Positions 23,930 through 31,804 of a stretch of DNA of 36,074 nt are shown here, piece by piece. The stretch's first letter is position 1, and every line of letters starts with the position of its first letter. The stretch spans positions 1-36,074 of the forward strand of contig JBFMCF010000066.1 of the NCBI GenBank assembly GCA_040754625.1, in the 5' to 3' direction. Origin of the DNA: a bacterium (GTDB taxonomy: Bacteria; JACRDZ01; JAQUKH01). The notes under the pieces were generated by a model, which did no database searches, was not told where the DNA came from, and worked only from the letters and a program-made list of their open reading frames with translations. The position numbers and the translations under genes are program-made.

Positions 23930-26168
23930 ACAGTTCTTCTGTCCAAGAGCATCCGGGTTTGGAACACTTTAACGATTCCCCTGATTTATTCACCTTTTCA
24001 AAGACAAATAACGCGCCGCAAACGGGACAATGTTTTGCGACTGGCTTGTCCCAGGAAACAAATTTACATCCGGGATATTTACTGCATCCGAAAAATATCC
24101 TGCCTTTTCCTGAACGTCTCTGGATTATCCTGCCTGTACATCCCGCCTCCGGGCAATCCATCCCTATTTCCTGCAATATCGGTTTTGTGGTTTTACATTC
24201 CGGATAATTGGAACATGCCAAAAACTTACCAAAACGGCCGATTTTAACTATCATGGATTTTCCGCAATTCGGACAAGTCTCCCCGGAAACCTCCTCCTTT
24301 GCCACTGTTTCATTTTTCTCATCCCACGGTTTCGCATTACGGCAATCCGGAAAATTTGAACAAGCAAGAAACCTGCCCCTTCTCCCCCATTTTACAACCA
24401 TTTTCCCGCCGCATTTCTCACATACTATATCGGTAACTTTTTCCTTTTCCTTCTTAATATTTCGCATTGTCCCCTCAGCTTTATTTAAATCCACAAGAAA
24501 AATCTTATAAAATTCTTCCAATACCTTTTGCCATGAAACATTTCCTTCTTCAATTTTATCGAGATTGTCTTCCATGTTCGCCGTAAAGTTTACTTCGACA
24601 ACATCAGGGAAACTGGCTAACAGCAATTCATTGACAATTTTGCCCAGTTCTGCAGGATAAAGTTTTTTATCGGCCTTTTCGACATAACCCCTTTCCTGTA
24701 TAGTCCCTACTATCGACGCATAAGTACTGGGGCGGCCAATCCCTTTATCTTCCAGTTCTTTTATCAAGGTAGCCTCAGTATAACGCGCGGGCGGTTTTGT
24801 AAAATGCTGGCCGGGCCTTATCTCCGTTAATACCAGCAATTCGTCTTTTGCCAGGACCGGGAGTTTTCCTGTCTTATCGTCCTCATTATCGTCTTTTTTT
24901 TCTTCATATAGAACAGTAAAACCTTTAAATTTTTCCACAAGCCCTGTCGCGCGGAAAGAAAACCTTCCGGCTTTTATGGTTACAGTAGTCTGGTCATAAA
25001 CAGCCGCGCTCATTTGTGAAGCAATAAACCTTTCCCAGATTAATTTATATATTTTATACTGGTCTTGCGATATATATCCTTTTATATCATCCGGAACAAA
25101 CCTGCATGATGTCGGCCTGATTGCCTCGTGGGCACCCTGCACATTTGCCTTTTCCTTCCGTTTAATAAACTCCTTTAAAATATATTCACTGCCGTATTTT
25201 TCTTTTATAAACGCAACTGTTTCCCCTATTGCCTCCGGCGAAATTCTAATCGAATCAGTTCTCATGTAAGTAATAAGCCCTACAGGTCCTTTTTCTCCGA
25301 TTTCCAATCCTTCATATAAATTCTGCGCAATCAGCATTGTCTTTTTTGCGGAAAAATTAAACCTGCGGAACGCCTCCTGCTGGAGACTGCTTGTAATAAA
25401 AGGCGGCGGCGGAATTTTTTTCTTTTCTTTAACATTAATATCGTAAACTTTATAGTTTTCCTTTTTCAGCTCTTCAACTATAGGGGTTACTTCATCCTGT
25501 TTTTTCAGTTCACTTTTCTTCTCATCTATTTTATAAAGTTCCGCTTCAAATTTTTCTTCTTCTTTCCCTGAAGAAGGCAGCAGAAAAACTGTAATTGTCC
25601 AATATTCCTGGGACACAAAACTCTCTATTTGTTTCTCGCGTTCACAAATCAGCCGTACCGCCACAGATTGGACCCTGCCGGCACTCAAACCTTTTTGGAC
25701 CTTTCTCCAGAGAAGAGGGCTGATTTTATAACCAACCAGCCTGTCCAAAATTCTCCTTGCCTGCTGGGCATTAACCTTATTTAAATCAATTTCACCGGGG
25801 CTGTTAATACCCTGTAAAACCGTTTTTTCCGTAATCTCATTAAAATTTACACGAAAAATATTTATTTTATCGTCCCGGAGCTCCTGTGCCAGGTGCCACG
25901 CAATCGCTTCCCCTTCCCTGTCAGGGTCCGGTGCCAGGTAAACTGTTTTTGATTTTTTTGCCAACGATTTAAGTTCTTTTAAGACCTTCTCCCTGCCCTT
26001 GATGACCTTATACTGCGGTTCAAAATTATTCTCCACGTCAACACCTAATTTTGTCTTCGGCAGGTCTTTTATATGCCCCATTGACGATTTTACAACAAAC
26101 CCCCCTCCTAAAAATTTGTTAATTGTTTTGGCCTTTGCCGGTGATTCCACGATAAGTAACTTTGCCAT
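23928..26168 (-). CDS. topA: DNA topoisomerase I
   Basis: Type IA topoisomerase of 746 residues that relaxes negative supercoils. The TOPRIM domain has 'LLIVESPAKAKTI' at the start and 'APDPDREGEAIAWH' (about 79-92). The catalytic Tyr is in 'GLITYMRTDSIRI' (about 300). The C terminus carries four zinc-ribbon modules from about 580 to 746 (CxxC...C..FP.C type), the last one being 'CPVCG...CSKPGC'. The longest frame adds 18 residues, but the ATG at 26168 follows GAGGAGTTT and gives the standard MAKLLIVESP start. The gap to dprA is 10 bp. dprA-topA is a common bacterial gene pair. Confidence 0.98.
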   Translation of the reverse strand: MAKLLIVESPAKAKTINKFLGGGFVVKSSMGHIKDLPKTKLGVDVENNFEPQYKVIKGREKVLKELKSLAKKSKTVYLAPDPDREGEAIAWHLAQELRDDKINIFRVNFNEITEKTVLQGINSPGEIDLNKVNAQQARRILDRLVGYKISPLLWRKVQKGLSAGRVQSVAVRLICEREKQIESFVSQEYWTITVFLLPSSGKEEEKFEAELYKIDEKKSELKKQDEVTPIVEELKKENYKVYDINVKEKKKIPPPPFITSSLQQEAFRRFNFSAKKTMLIAQNLYEGLEIGEKGPVGLITYMRTDSIRISPEAIGETVAFIKEKYGSEYILKEFIKRKEKANVQGAHEAIRPTSCRFVPDDIKGYISQDQYKIYKLIWERFIASQMSAAVYDQTTVTIKAGRFSFRATGLVEKFKGFTVLYEEKKDDNEDDKTGKLPVLAKDELLVLTEIRPGQHFTKPPARYTEATLIKELEDKGIGRPSTYASIVGTIQERGYVEKADKKLYPAELGKIVNELLLASFPDVVEVNFTANMEDNLDKIEEGNVSWQKVLEEFYKIFLVDLNKAEGTMRNIKKEKEKVTDIVCEKCGGKMVVKWGRRGRFLACSNFPDCRNAKPWDEKNETVAKEEVSGETCPNCGKSMIVKIGRFGKFLACSNYPECKTTKPILQEIGMDCPEAGCTGRIIQRRSGKGRIFFGCSKYPGCKFVSWDKPVAKHCPVCGALFVFEKVNKSGESLKCSKPGCSWTEEL

Positions 26169-26178
26169 AAACTCCTCT

Positions 26179-27267
26179 TTATAATTTTTTAACAAACATC
26201 TTCCCTGCAGATTGTTTAACAAGCCCCTTCAATTCCAGTTGTGTTAAAACACCCAGCACATTCTGGATTGAATCTTTCGTTTCCCTGCAAATAAAGTCAA
26301 TGTGTTTTGGTTCTTCCGATAAAATTGCAATAATCTTTTTTTCACATTCATTCACTTGAAATATCTTATTATTTATAAGCGTTTTGATTTTTTCTTTATC
26401 AATATTGTATTCTTCCAGCACATCAAAAATGTTATCTGTTAATTTCGCCCCCTGTTTAATTAAAATATGCGCGCCTTTATTTTGGTCAGAAAGGGCCTTC
26501 CCGGGGACGGCAAAAACATCTCTTCCCTGTTCCAGTGCAAGGCCTGCTGTAATTAAAGACCCGCTTTTAAAACCCGCTTCAACTACTATAGTGCCTTTCG
26601 TCAACCCGCTTATTATTCTGTTTCTCCTTGGAAAATTAGAAAAAAAAGGCCTTGTTGCAAGCGGAAATTCTGAAATAACAGCACCATTTTCAGAAATATT
26701 TTCGGAAAGTGCACGATTTTCAGGCGGATAAATAAAATCCATTCCTGAACCCAGTACCGCAATAGTCCTTCCTTTTGCCTTTAAAGCCCCGTAATGCGCC
26801 GCAGAATCTATTCCTCTCGCAAGACCCGATACAATTGTAAATCCGCATTTAGCTAAATCAGAAGAAAACTTTTCTGCGACTTCCATCCCGTAAGAAGACG
26901 CTTTACGAGCCCCTACAATACTTAAGGAAAAACTATCTTCTTTCAATAACTTTCCTTTAATGTACAGGACAAGAGGCGGGTTGGCAATTTCTTTTAAATA
27001 TAACGGGTATCCTTCATCGTTTAATGTTATATAATGTATTTTTCTCTTTTCCAGCTCCTTTAATTCTTTTTTTAACCCCGGGGATATCCTTTCTATTTTT
27101 AAATTTTCCAATGCCTCTTTTTTGGGACCAATAATTTTTGAAAGTTCTTTCTCGCTCCTTGAAAAAATATTTTTTGGAGACCCGAAAACATTTATTAATT
27201 TTTTTATTTTATCAAATCCTAAGCCGGGGACCAAATTCAGGGAGAGCCAGTATTCCCTATCTTCCAT
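26179..27267 (-). CDS. dprA: DNA-processing protein DprA
   Basis: A 362-residue DprA/Smf protein that loads RecA on incoming single-stranded DNA during natural transformation. An N-terminal SAM/HhH-like region ('NLVPGLGFDKIKKLINVFGSP') precedes the Rossmann-like core with 'SIVGARKASSYGMEVAEKFS', 'SGLARGIDSAAHYGAL', 'AVLGSGMDFIYPPEN' and 'FPRRNRIISGLTKGTIVVEA'. A C-terminal winged-helix-like region is present ('VLGVLTQLELKGLVKQSAGKMF'). The ATG abuts the carD stop (TAGATG). No other competence genes are in the window, so an active uptake system cannot be inferred. Confidence 0.96.
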   Translation of the reverse strand: MEDREYWLSLNLVPGLGFDKIKKLINVFGSPKNIFSRSEKELSKIIGPKKEALENLKIERISPGLKKELKELEKRKIHYITLNDEGYPLYLKEIANPPLVLYIKGKLLKEDSFSLSIVGARKASSYGMEVAEKFSSDLAKCGFTIVSGLARGIDSAAHYGALKAKGRTIAVLGSGMDFIYPPENRALSENISENGAVISEFPLATRPFFSNFPRRNRIISGLTKGTIVVEAGFKSGSLITAGLALEQGRDVFAVPGKALSDQNKGAHILIKQGAKLTDNIFDVLEEYNIDKEKIKTLINNKIFQVNECEKKIIAILSEEPKHIDFICRETKDSIQNVLGVLTQLELKGLVKQSAGKMFVKKL

Positions 27268-27753
27268 CTACTTTGTCTCCCATATAACCTTGGAAATAAA
27301 CTTGTTAGCAAGACTCCTGTTCGATTTCTGGATATAAGCTACTTCTTCAAGCAAATTATGATAAAGACGGTTCCACACCTCTTTTTCTTTGGCAGAAGAT
27401 ATATTTCCTTCTTTATTCTGCCAGTACAGGTCTTTTATGATATCAGGTATGGAAAACGGGTCGCCTTTTTTCATAAGGCTTAAATAATTTGCATATCTCT
27501 CCGCCCAGCTCGTGCTCCCTGTTAAAACAACAGACTGCTTTAAGTGGTCAACAAATTCCTGTAATTCTTTTTCCGTTTTAATCGCCCTTATTCCCAATTC
27601 CTGAGACCTTTCAACAGGCGCCATTATCTTTGACCCTTTCGTGTTAAACACATAAAATTGCTCTTTCTTCCCGGAAAACCCCGTATCCTCAATTGAATCT
27701 ATACGGACAATCCCGTATAACGGGTAAAATACATCCTGTTCTACTTGAAACAT
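27268..27753 (-). CDS. carD: CarD/CdnL-family RNA polymerase-binding regulator
   Basis: This 161-residue protein has an N-terminal RNAP-interaction domain 'FQVEQDVFYPLYGIVRIDSIED' (about 2-60) and a helical C-terminal DNA-binding domain, as in CdnL/CarD proteins that stabilise open promoter complexes. A longer open frame extends upstream to 27903 but runs through the palindromic repeat. The ATG at 27753 has AGGAGG six bases upstream and gives the proper family N terminus. Placed between pyrE and dprA, it may affect expression broadly, not only locally. Confidence 0.88.
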   Translation of the reverse strand: MFQVEQDVFYPLYGIVRIDSIEDTGFSGKKEQFYVFNTKGSKIMAPVERSQELGIRAIKTEKELQEFVDHLKQSVVLTGSTSWAERYANYLSLMKKGDPFSIPDIIKDLYWQNKEGNISSAKEKEVWNRLYHNLLEEVAYIQKSNRSLANKFISKVIWETK

Positions 27754-27799
27754 GATTCCTCCTATAAAATTTTCACAATGCAAAAATTTTCCCAAACTA

Positions 27800-27849
27800 T
27801 CCCGATGCCTCGATGAAATCGAGGTTCGGGATCCCGAAGAACATCGGGA
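27800..27849. repeat. Palindromic (REP-like) repeat between pyrE and carD
   Basis: Nested inverted repeats: TCCCGATG (27800-27807) with CATCGGGA (27842-27849) on the outside, the hairpin CCTCGAT-GAA-ATCGAGG (27808-27824), and the perfect 14-bp palindrome TTCGGGATCCCGAA (27825-27838). In RNA it would form a three-way branched structure just after pyrE. GC content is far above that of the surroundings. No coding potential. It could stabilise the pyrF-pyrE message or attenuate read-through into carD. Confidence 0.75.
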
Positions 27850-27874
27850 CAAATTACTCACACGAACCACAAAT

Positions 27875-28471
27875 CTATTTTTTCCGGCTTCCCGGTTTCT
27901 CAACAGGTATCGTCTTTTTACATAATGGGCATTCGGCCTCTGTAAATTTCAAAACGTCCAGAGTAAGTAAAACTTCCTTTTTCTGGACGCCAAAATCCAC
28001 CTTACCCCCGCTTCTGTCCACTATTGCGCCCACGCCGATAATTTCTGCCCCCTCTTTTTTTGCCAATCCAATGATTTCTTTGACCGAACCTCCGGTTGTA
28101 ATAACATCTTCAACAACTAGAACTTTGTCTCCTTTATTAATTGAAAAACCCCGGCGAAAAACCATTCTATCGTTTACTCTTTCAGCAAAAATCACACGTA
28201 ATCCTTTTCTGCCTTTTAGCTCCAGATAATCTCCCACACCGCAGGCGACAACTATTCCTCCAAGCGCGGGCGCAATAACAACATCAATATTTTTATCCAA
28301 AAATCTTTTTCCTATTAACTCCCCTAATAACCTGGTATATTCCGGATATTGCAAAACAAGCGCACATTGAAAGTAACTATCGCTGTGAAATCCTGAAGTC
28401 AAGACAAAATGCCCCGAAAGTAACGCCTTTGTTTTTTTTAATATTTTTAAAACCCCTGCATCTTCTGACAT
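27875..28471 (-). CDS. pyrE: Orotate phosphoribosyltransferase
   Basis: A 198-residue enzyme converting orotate and PRPP to OMP. The PRPP-binding motif is 'KVLVVEDVITTGGSV', and 'HFVLTSGFHSDSYFQ' and 'VIAPALGGIVVACGVG' are typical. The C-terminal 'CPLCKKTIPVEKPGSRK' places it in the Thermus-type PyrE group (TIGR01367). The longest frame begins at an ATG (28525) overlapping the pyrF stop, but its extra residues are encoded by a small palindrome; the ATG at 28471 has GGGAG upstream and matches the family start. Forms the last two UMP-synthesis steps with pyrF. Confidence 0.93.
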   Translation of the reverse strand: MSEDAGVLKILKKTKALLSGHFVLTSGFHSDSYFQCALVLQYPEYTRLLGELIGKRFLDKNIDVVIAPALGGIVVACGVGDYLELKGRKGLRVIFAERVNDRMVFRRGFSINKGDKVLVVEDVITTGGSVKEIIGLAKKEGAEIIGVGAIVDRSGGKVDFGVQKKEVLLTLDVLKFTEAECPLCKKTIPVEKPGSRKK

Positions 28472-28493
28472 TTCCCGCTCCCGTTTAAAATTT

Positions 28494-28512
28494 CCTGCCT
28501 GACGGCAGTCAG
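28494..28512. repeat. Short palindrome between pyrF and pyrE
   Basis: CCTGCCTGACGGCAGTCAG allows two alternative hairpins, CTGCC-TGAC-GGCAG and CTGAC-GGCA-GTCAG. It lies between the pyrF stop and the preferred pyrE start. It resembles small dispersed GC-rich repeats found in many bacterial genomes and creates the false upstream extension of pyrE. Confidence 0.4.
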
Positions 28513-28521
28513 ATAATTTGG

Positions 28522-29223
28522 TCATTTCATTTCTTTAAAAATTCGTCCAATAACACTGATTTTATCTTTTGCTTCTAATATCGGGCGGCCTATGACAAGA
28601 TAGGATGCCCCGTTTCTTACAGCATTCGATGGGGTGTCTGTTCTTTTTTGATCATTCAATAACCCGCCGCCAAGACGGATGCCGGGGGTAACTATTTTAA
28701 AATCTTTCCCGCATATTTTTCTAATCGCCGGGCATTCTTTTACCGAACTCACCACACCGTCCAACCCGCATTCTTCAGCCAATCTTGCCAGATGTGCAAC
28801 AAATTCTCCAGCCGGTAAATCTATTCCAATTTCATGAAGAAACACTTCATCAAGGCTCGTTAAAAGCGTAACACCGATTACTAAAGGGCATCGCCCGTCT
28901 TTTCCCTTCCTTGATTTGGCGGCCTCCGATGCGCGCATCATCATCTCCCTTCCTCCCATGGTATGGATTGTAAGCATATCCACACCCAGGTTGGATGCTT
29001 CTTTTACAGCCGATGCCACCGTATTCGGGATATCATTGAATTTCAAATCAAGAAAAACCTTCCCGCCGTTTTTCTGCACCAATTTAATTATTGACGGTCC
29101 GCACGCGGTAAATAACTGGCTCCCTATCTTGTAAAATTTAATATAGCCCTTTACTTCATTAATAATCTCTGCCGCTTTTTCCCGGCCGGCTATGTCCAAT
29201 GCTAAAATTAATTTATCCTGCAT
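28522..29223 (-). CDS. pyrF: Orotidine-5'-phosphate decarboxylase
   Basis: A 233-residue TIM-barrel enzyme that decarboxylates OMP to UMP. The catalytic 'VFLDLKFNDIPNTV' (DxKxxD, about 58-71) is intact, with 'ILALDIAGREKA' at the N terminus, 'IVTPGIRLGG' and 'YLVIGRPILEAKD' as the phosphate-binding C-terminal strands. Length fits the short bacterial PyrF type. It lies four bases after panB and before pyrE. The gene pair gives the last two steps of de novo UMP synthesis. Confidence 0.96.
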   Translation of the reverse strand: MQDKLILALDIAGREKAAEIINEVKGYIKFYKIGSQLFTACGPSIIKLVQKNGGKVFLDLKFNDIPNTVASAVKEASNLGVDMLTIHTMGGREMMMRASEAAKSRKGKDGRCPLVIGVTLLTSLDEVFLHEIGIDLPAGEFVAHLARLAEECGLDGVVSSVKECPAIRKICGKDFKIVTPGIRLGGGLLNDQKRTDTPSNAVRNGASYLVIGRPILEAKDKISVIGRIFKEMK

Positions 29224-29226
29224 ATA

Positions 29227-30030
29227 TTAAAAACTATGTTTTTCCCTGTCAGGGAACCTGCCCTTTTTAACATCATCCCTGAAGGACATAAACGCACTTG
29301 CGATTTCTTTATTCAAATCAAGATATTTTTTAACAAATTTCGGGGTAAACCTTTCAAAAAGCCCTAACATATCATAAGTCACCAGTACCTGTCCATCACA
29401 ATATGGGCCAGCCCCAATACCGATTGTCGGTATAGAAATATTCCCGGTAATCTTTTTCGCAAGTTCCAAAGGGATTTTTTCAAGCACAACCGCAAAAACA
29501 CCCAGTTTTTCCAGCATCTTTGCGTCAGAAATAATTTTGTCAGCCTCTTTTTTATCACTGCCGCGGGTTTTATAGCTTCCAAATTTATTTATAGCCTGCG
29601 GAGTGAGCCCCAGATGCCCCATGACCGGAATATCCGCTTCAATAATAGAAGATATGACATCTGAAATTTCAGATCCCCCTTCAACTTTGACCGCGCCGGC
29701 CCCGGCTTCCTGGATCATCCTGCCGGCATTGCGCACCGCTTCTTCTTTTGAAATTTTATACGACAAAAAAGGCATATCTGCCACAATCAGGCTTTTTTTG
29801 TTGCCGCGGACCACTGCCTTCGTGTGATAAACAATATCGTTAACAGTAACAGGCAGGGTAGTTTCATGGCCCAGGACCACCATACCCAGAGAATCACCAA
29901 CAAGCACAACATCTATTCCTGTTTTTTCCATCACGAAAGATAAAGGATAATCATAAGCAGTCAGCATTGTAATTTTTTCGCCATTCTGCTTCATTTCTTT
30001 TAAAACGGACGTGGTAATTTTTTTATCCAT
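29227..30030 (-). CDS. panB: 3-methyl-2-oxobutanoate hydroxymethyltransferase
   Basis: This 267-residue TIM-barrel enzyme makes ketopantoate from 2-oxoisovalerate and 5,10-methylene-THF, the first step of pantothenate synthesis. Signature segments: 'MLTAYDYPLSFVMEKTGIDVVLVGDSLGM' around the metal site (Asp in 'VGDSLG'), 'VKVEGG' and 'IPVMGHLGLTPQ', 'TIGIGAGPYCDGQVLV'. ATG follows AAGGAGATAAA. panC and panD are not in the window. Its use of a folate cofactor may explain the neighbouring folK and folB. Confidence 0.97.
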   Translation of the reverse strand: MDKKITTSVLKEMKQNGEKITMLTAYDYPLSFVMEKTGIDVVLVGDSLGMVVLGHETTLPVTVNDIVYHTKAVVRGNKKSLIVADMPFLSYKISKEEAVRNAGRMIQEAGAGAVKVEGGSEISDVISSIIEADIPVMGHLGLTPQAINKFGSYKTRGSDKKEADKIISDAKMLEKLGVFAVVLEKIPLELAKKITGNISIPTIGIGAGPYCDGQVLVTYDMLGLFERFTPKFVKKYLDLNKEIASAFMSFRDDVKKGRFPDREKHSF

Positions 30031-30031
30031 T

Positions 30032-30676
30032 TTATCTCCTTTTAGACACCGGCACGTAATACTTCTTTCCCTTCCCCATTTCTTTTATTTCCTTAATTAG
30101 GTTGTCCAAATCTTTATGGCTATGGACAAAATCAATCTCATTCGTATTAATGACAAGAAGCGGGGTATCGTTATAATGAAAGAAAAAATTATTAAACGCC
30201 TGGTTTACAGATTCCAGGTATTCCGGGGAGATGCCTTGTTCAAAGGCTATCCCCCGCGTTTTTATTCTCTCGATCAAATTCTCCGTGCTGGCCTGTAAAA
30301 ATACAACTAAATCCGGCAACAATATTTTCTTCTTTAACAGCGAATGAAGGTGCCTGTACATTGAAATTTCATCTTCATCCAGGTTAAGGTGCGCGAATAT
30401 CTCGTCCCTGACAAAAAGATAATCACTTATTGTAATCCTTTCAAACAAATCCTGTTGTTGTAATTCTATCTGCTGCCGGTAACGGCTTAATAAAAAAAAT
30501 ACCTGCGCCTGGAAAGCGTATTGTTCCTGGTTTTTATAAAATTTTTCTAAAAACGGATTTTCGCTTGCATTTTCCAAAACAAGTTTCGCATGTAATTTTT
30601 CTGCCAATAATTTAGCTAAACTAGTTTTCCCCGCCCCTATCGCTCCTTCAATAGCTATATATCTAATTTGCTCCAT
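30032..30676 (-). CDS. Deoxynucleoside kinase (dGK/dCK family)
   Basis: A 214-residue P-loop kinase that phosphorylates deoxynucleosides. It has Walker A 'IEGAIGAGKTSLAKLL' (about 9-24), 'ENASENPFLEKFYKNQEQYAFQAQVFFL', the DR-like segment 'ISDYLFVRDEIFAH', and a lid region 'IERIKTRGIAFEQGI'. Specificity (dG, dA or dC) cannot be fixed by eye. Adjacent to folK and panB, an arrangement seen in several bacterial lineages in which this kinase gene lies beside folK. Gap to panB is one base. Confidence 0.88.
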   Translation of the reverse strand: MEQIRYIAIEGAIGAGKTSLAKLLAEKLHAKLVLENASENPFLEKFYKNQEQYAFQAQVFFLLSRYRQQIELQQQDLFERITISDYLFVRDEIFAHLNLDEDEISMYRHLHSLLKKKILLPDLVVFLQASTENLIERIKTRGIAFEQGISPEYLESVNQAFNNFFFHYNDTPLLVINTNEIDFVHSHKDLDNLIKEIKEMGKGKKYYVPVSKRR

Positions 30677-30688
30677 AAAGTAAAGTAT

Positions 30689-31165
30689 TTATTTTTTTAA
30701 TTTCTTTATCAAATCAGCGATTTTTATGCCTTCCCCGGGATATGCCAAATCTTTTGCAATTTCAATCAAAGGATTTAGAACAAAAAGCCTGTTTTTCACC
30801 TCAGGATGAGGGATTATCAATCCATGTTTTTTGACAACCAGGTCGTTATAAAAAATAATATCAATATCCGCAATCCTCGCCCCCCACTTTTTAATTTTTT
30901 CCCGGCCTATTTTTTTCTCCAGAGATTTAATAAAAAAAAGCAGCGCGTCCGGTGTCAACCTGGTTTTTATCTGGATTACGGCGTTAATAAAATCAGGCTG
31001 TTTTTTCTCCCCTAACGGAGATGTATTATAAAAAGAAGAAACTTTTTCTACAGTAATTAATCTATGCTTTTTTATCTCATTAATAACATAATACAGATTA
31101 TTTCTTCTATTCCCGAGATTCGATCCCAGGCTCAAAAATATTCCTGACATTTTACCAATCATCAT
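30689..31165 (-). CDS. folK: 2-amino-4-hydroxy-6-hydroxymethyldihydropteridine pyrophosphokinase
   Basis: A 158-residue HPPK that transfers pyrophosphate from ATP to 6-hydroxymethyl-dihydropterin in folate synthesis. Conserved blocks: 'FLSLGSNLGNRRNNL', 'TSPLGEKKQPDFINAV', 'KKWGARIADIDIIFYND' (metal-binding Asp pair) and 'IPHPEVKNRLFVLNPL'. The start is uncertain: ATGs at 31165, 31162 and 31150 are all in frame and none has a strong Shine-Dalgarno; the one at 31150 would match the usual family start best. A fold-back repeat separates it from folB. Confidence 0.94.
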   Translation of the reverse strand: MMIGKMSGIFLSLGSNLGNRRNNLYYVINEIKKHRLITVEKVSSFYNTSPLGEKKQPDFINAVIQIKTRLTPDALLFFIKSLEKKIGREKIKKWGARIADIDIIFYNDLVVKKHGLIIPHPEVKNRLFVLNPLIEIAKDLAYPGEGIKIADLIKKLKK

Positions 31166-31196
31166 TTAACAATTAACTCTTCACTATTCATTACCA

Positions 31197-31371
31197 GAAG
31201 CGGTTTCATAAGTCTCTTCTACTACAGTTAACTGCAGGACTTATGCACTGCGTTATCGGCACAAAATGTCCTCGACATAGCCCTGCTATGCCTGCGGGCA
31301 TTTTGCACCTGCTGCCTTGTTCATAAGTCCTTCGCTTAAGTTCGTGACGAACCGACTTATGAAACCGCTTC
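31197..31371. repeat. Fold-back (MITE/REP-like) element between folB and folK
   Basis: A nested set of inverted repeats. The outer 18-bp arms are perfect: GAAGCGGTTTCATAAGTC (31197-31214) with 31354-31371. A second perfect 10-bp pair is AGGACTTATG (31236-31245) with 31322-31331. Inside lie CAAAATG/CATTTTG (31262-31268, 31299-31305) and CATAG-CCCTG-CTATG (31276-31290). The short motif TTCATAAGTC occurs both in the outer arms and the inner arms. Open frames across it are chance. GC content is higher than the flanks. It fills almost the whole 215-bp gap and would form a long hairpin in mRNA. Confidence 0.8.
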
Positions 31372-31380
31372 AACTGTTTA

Positions 31381-31752
31381 TTAACAAGTGCTAATTGCTT
31401 TTTCCCTGCAGATTTCAACTGCCACGTAATCCAGCTGCCCGCCCAGTAAAACCTGTGGTTTTTTGATTTGCAGATATAATTTATTAATAACGCCTATTTT
31501 TAGTATTTCATCCGCAATTGTCTCAGCCAGCGCCTCTAAAAGATTATATTTTTTCCCTGCCTGAACATTATTTATTAATTTATAAATTTCCTGGTAATCC
31601 ACAGTATTTTTTAGACTGTCGGTTTTGCCCGATTTTTTCAAGTCTAAAAACAACTCTATGGTTATAACTATTTTTTGCCCGATTTCTTTCTCAAAATCTT
31701 TTGTCCCATGAAAACCATGGAACACCATATCTTTAAGAACAATTTTGTCCAT
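31381..31752 (-). CDS. folB: Dihydroneopterin aldolase
   Basis: A 123-residue enzyme that cleaves dihydroneopterin to the folK substrate. It begins MDKIVLKDMVFHGFHGTKDFEKEIGQ, the FolB N-terminal pattern, with 'NTVDYQEIYKLI', 'YNLLEALAETIADEIL' and a terminal 'LDYVAVEICR'. The catalytic Glu of the 'LLEALAE' block and the C-terminal Lys region are in place. The upstream GTG at 31770 has no better ribosome-binding site, so the ATG at 31752 is used. With folK it forms part of a folate pathway. folP and folE are not in the window. Confidence 0.92.
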   Translation of the reverse strand: MDKIVLKDMVFHGFHGTKDFEKEIGQKIVITIELFLDLKKSGKTDSLKNTVDYQEIYKLINNVQAGKKYNLLEALAETIADEILKIGVINKLYLQIKKPQVLLGGQLDYVAVEICREKAISTC

Positions 31753-31804
31753 AAATAGATCGCCTGACACCGCGTTAACAGCTTTGAAAAATTTTTTCTT
31801 TTTA

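Noticed and set aside
26179-27267. Natural competence locus
   Set aside because: DprA is present in most bacteria and no comEA, comEC or pilus gene is in the window.
27754-27903. N-terminal extension of carD by 50 residues
   Set aside because: The extension overlaps the palindromic repeat and the end of pyrE. The internal ATG with AGGAGG gives the standard family start.
31206-31418. Minus-strand 70-residue open frame near folB
   Set aside because: It runs through the fold-back repeat and the end of folB in another frame; it is explained by the inverted repeats.
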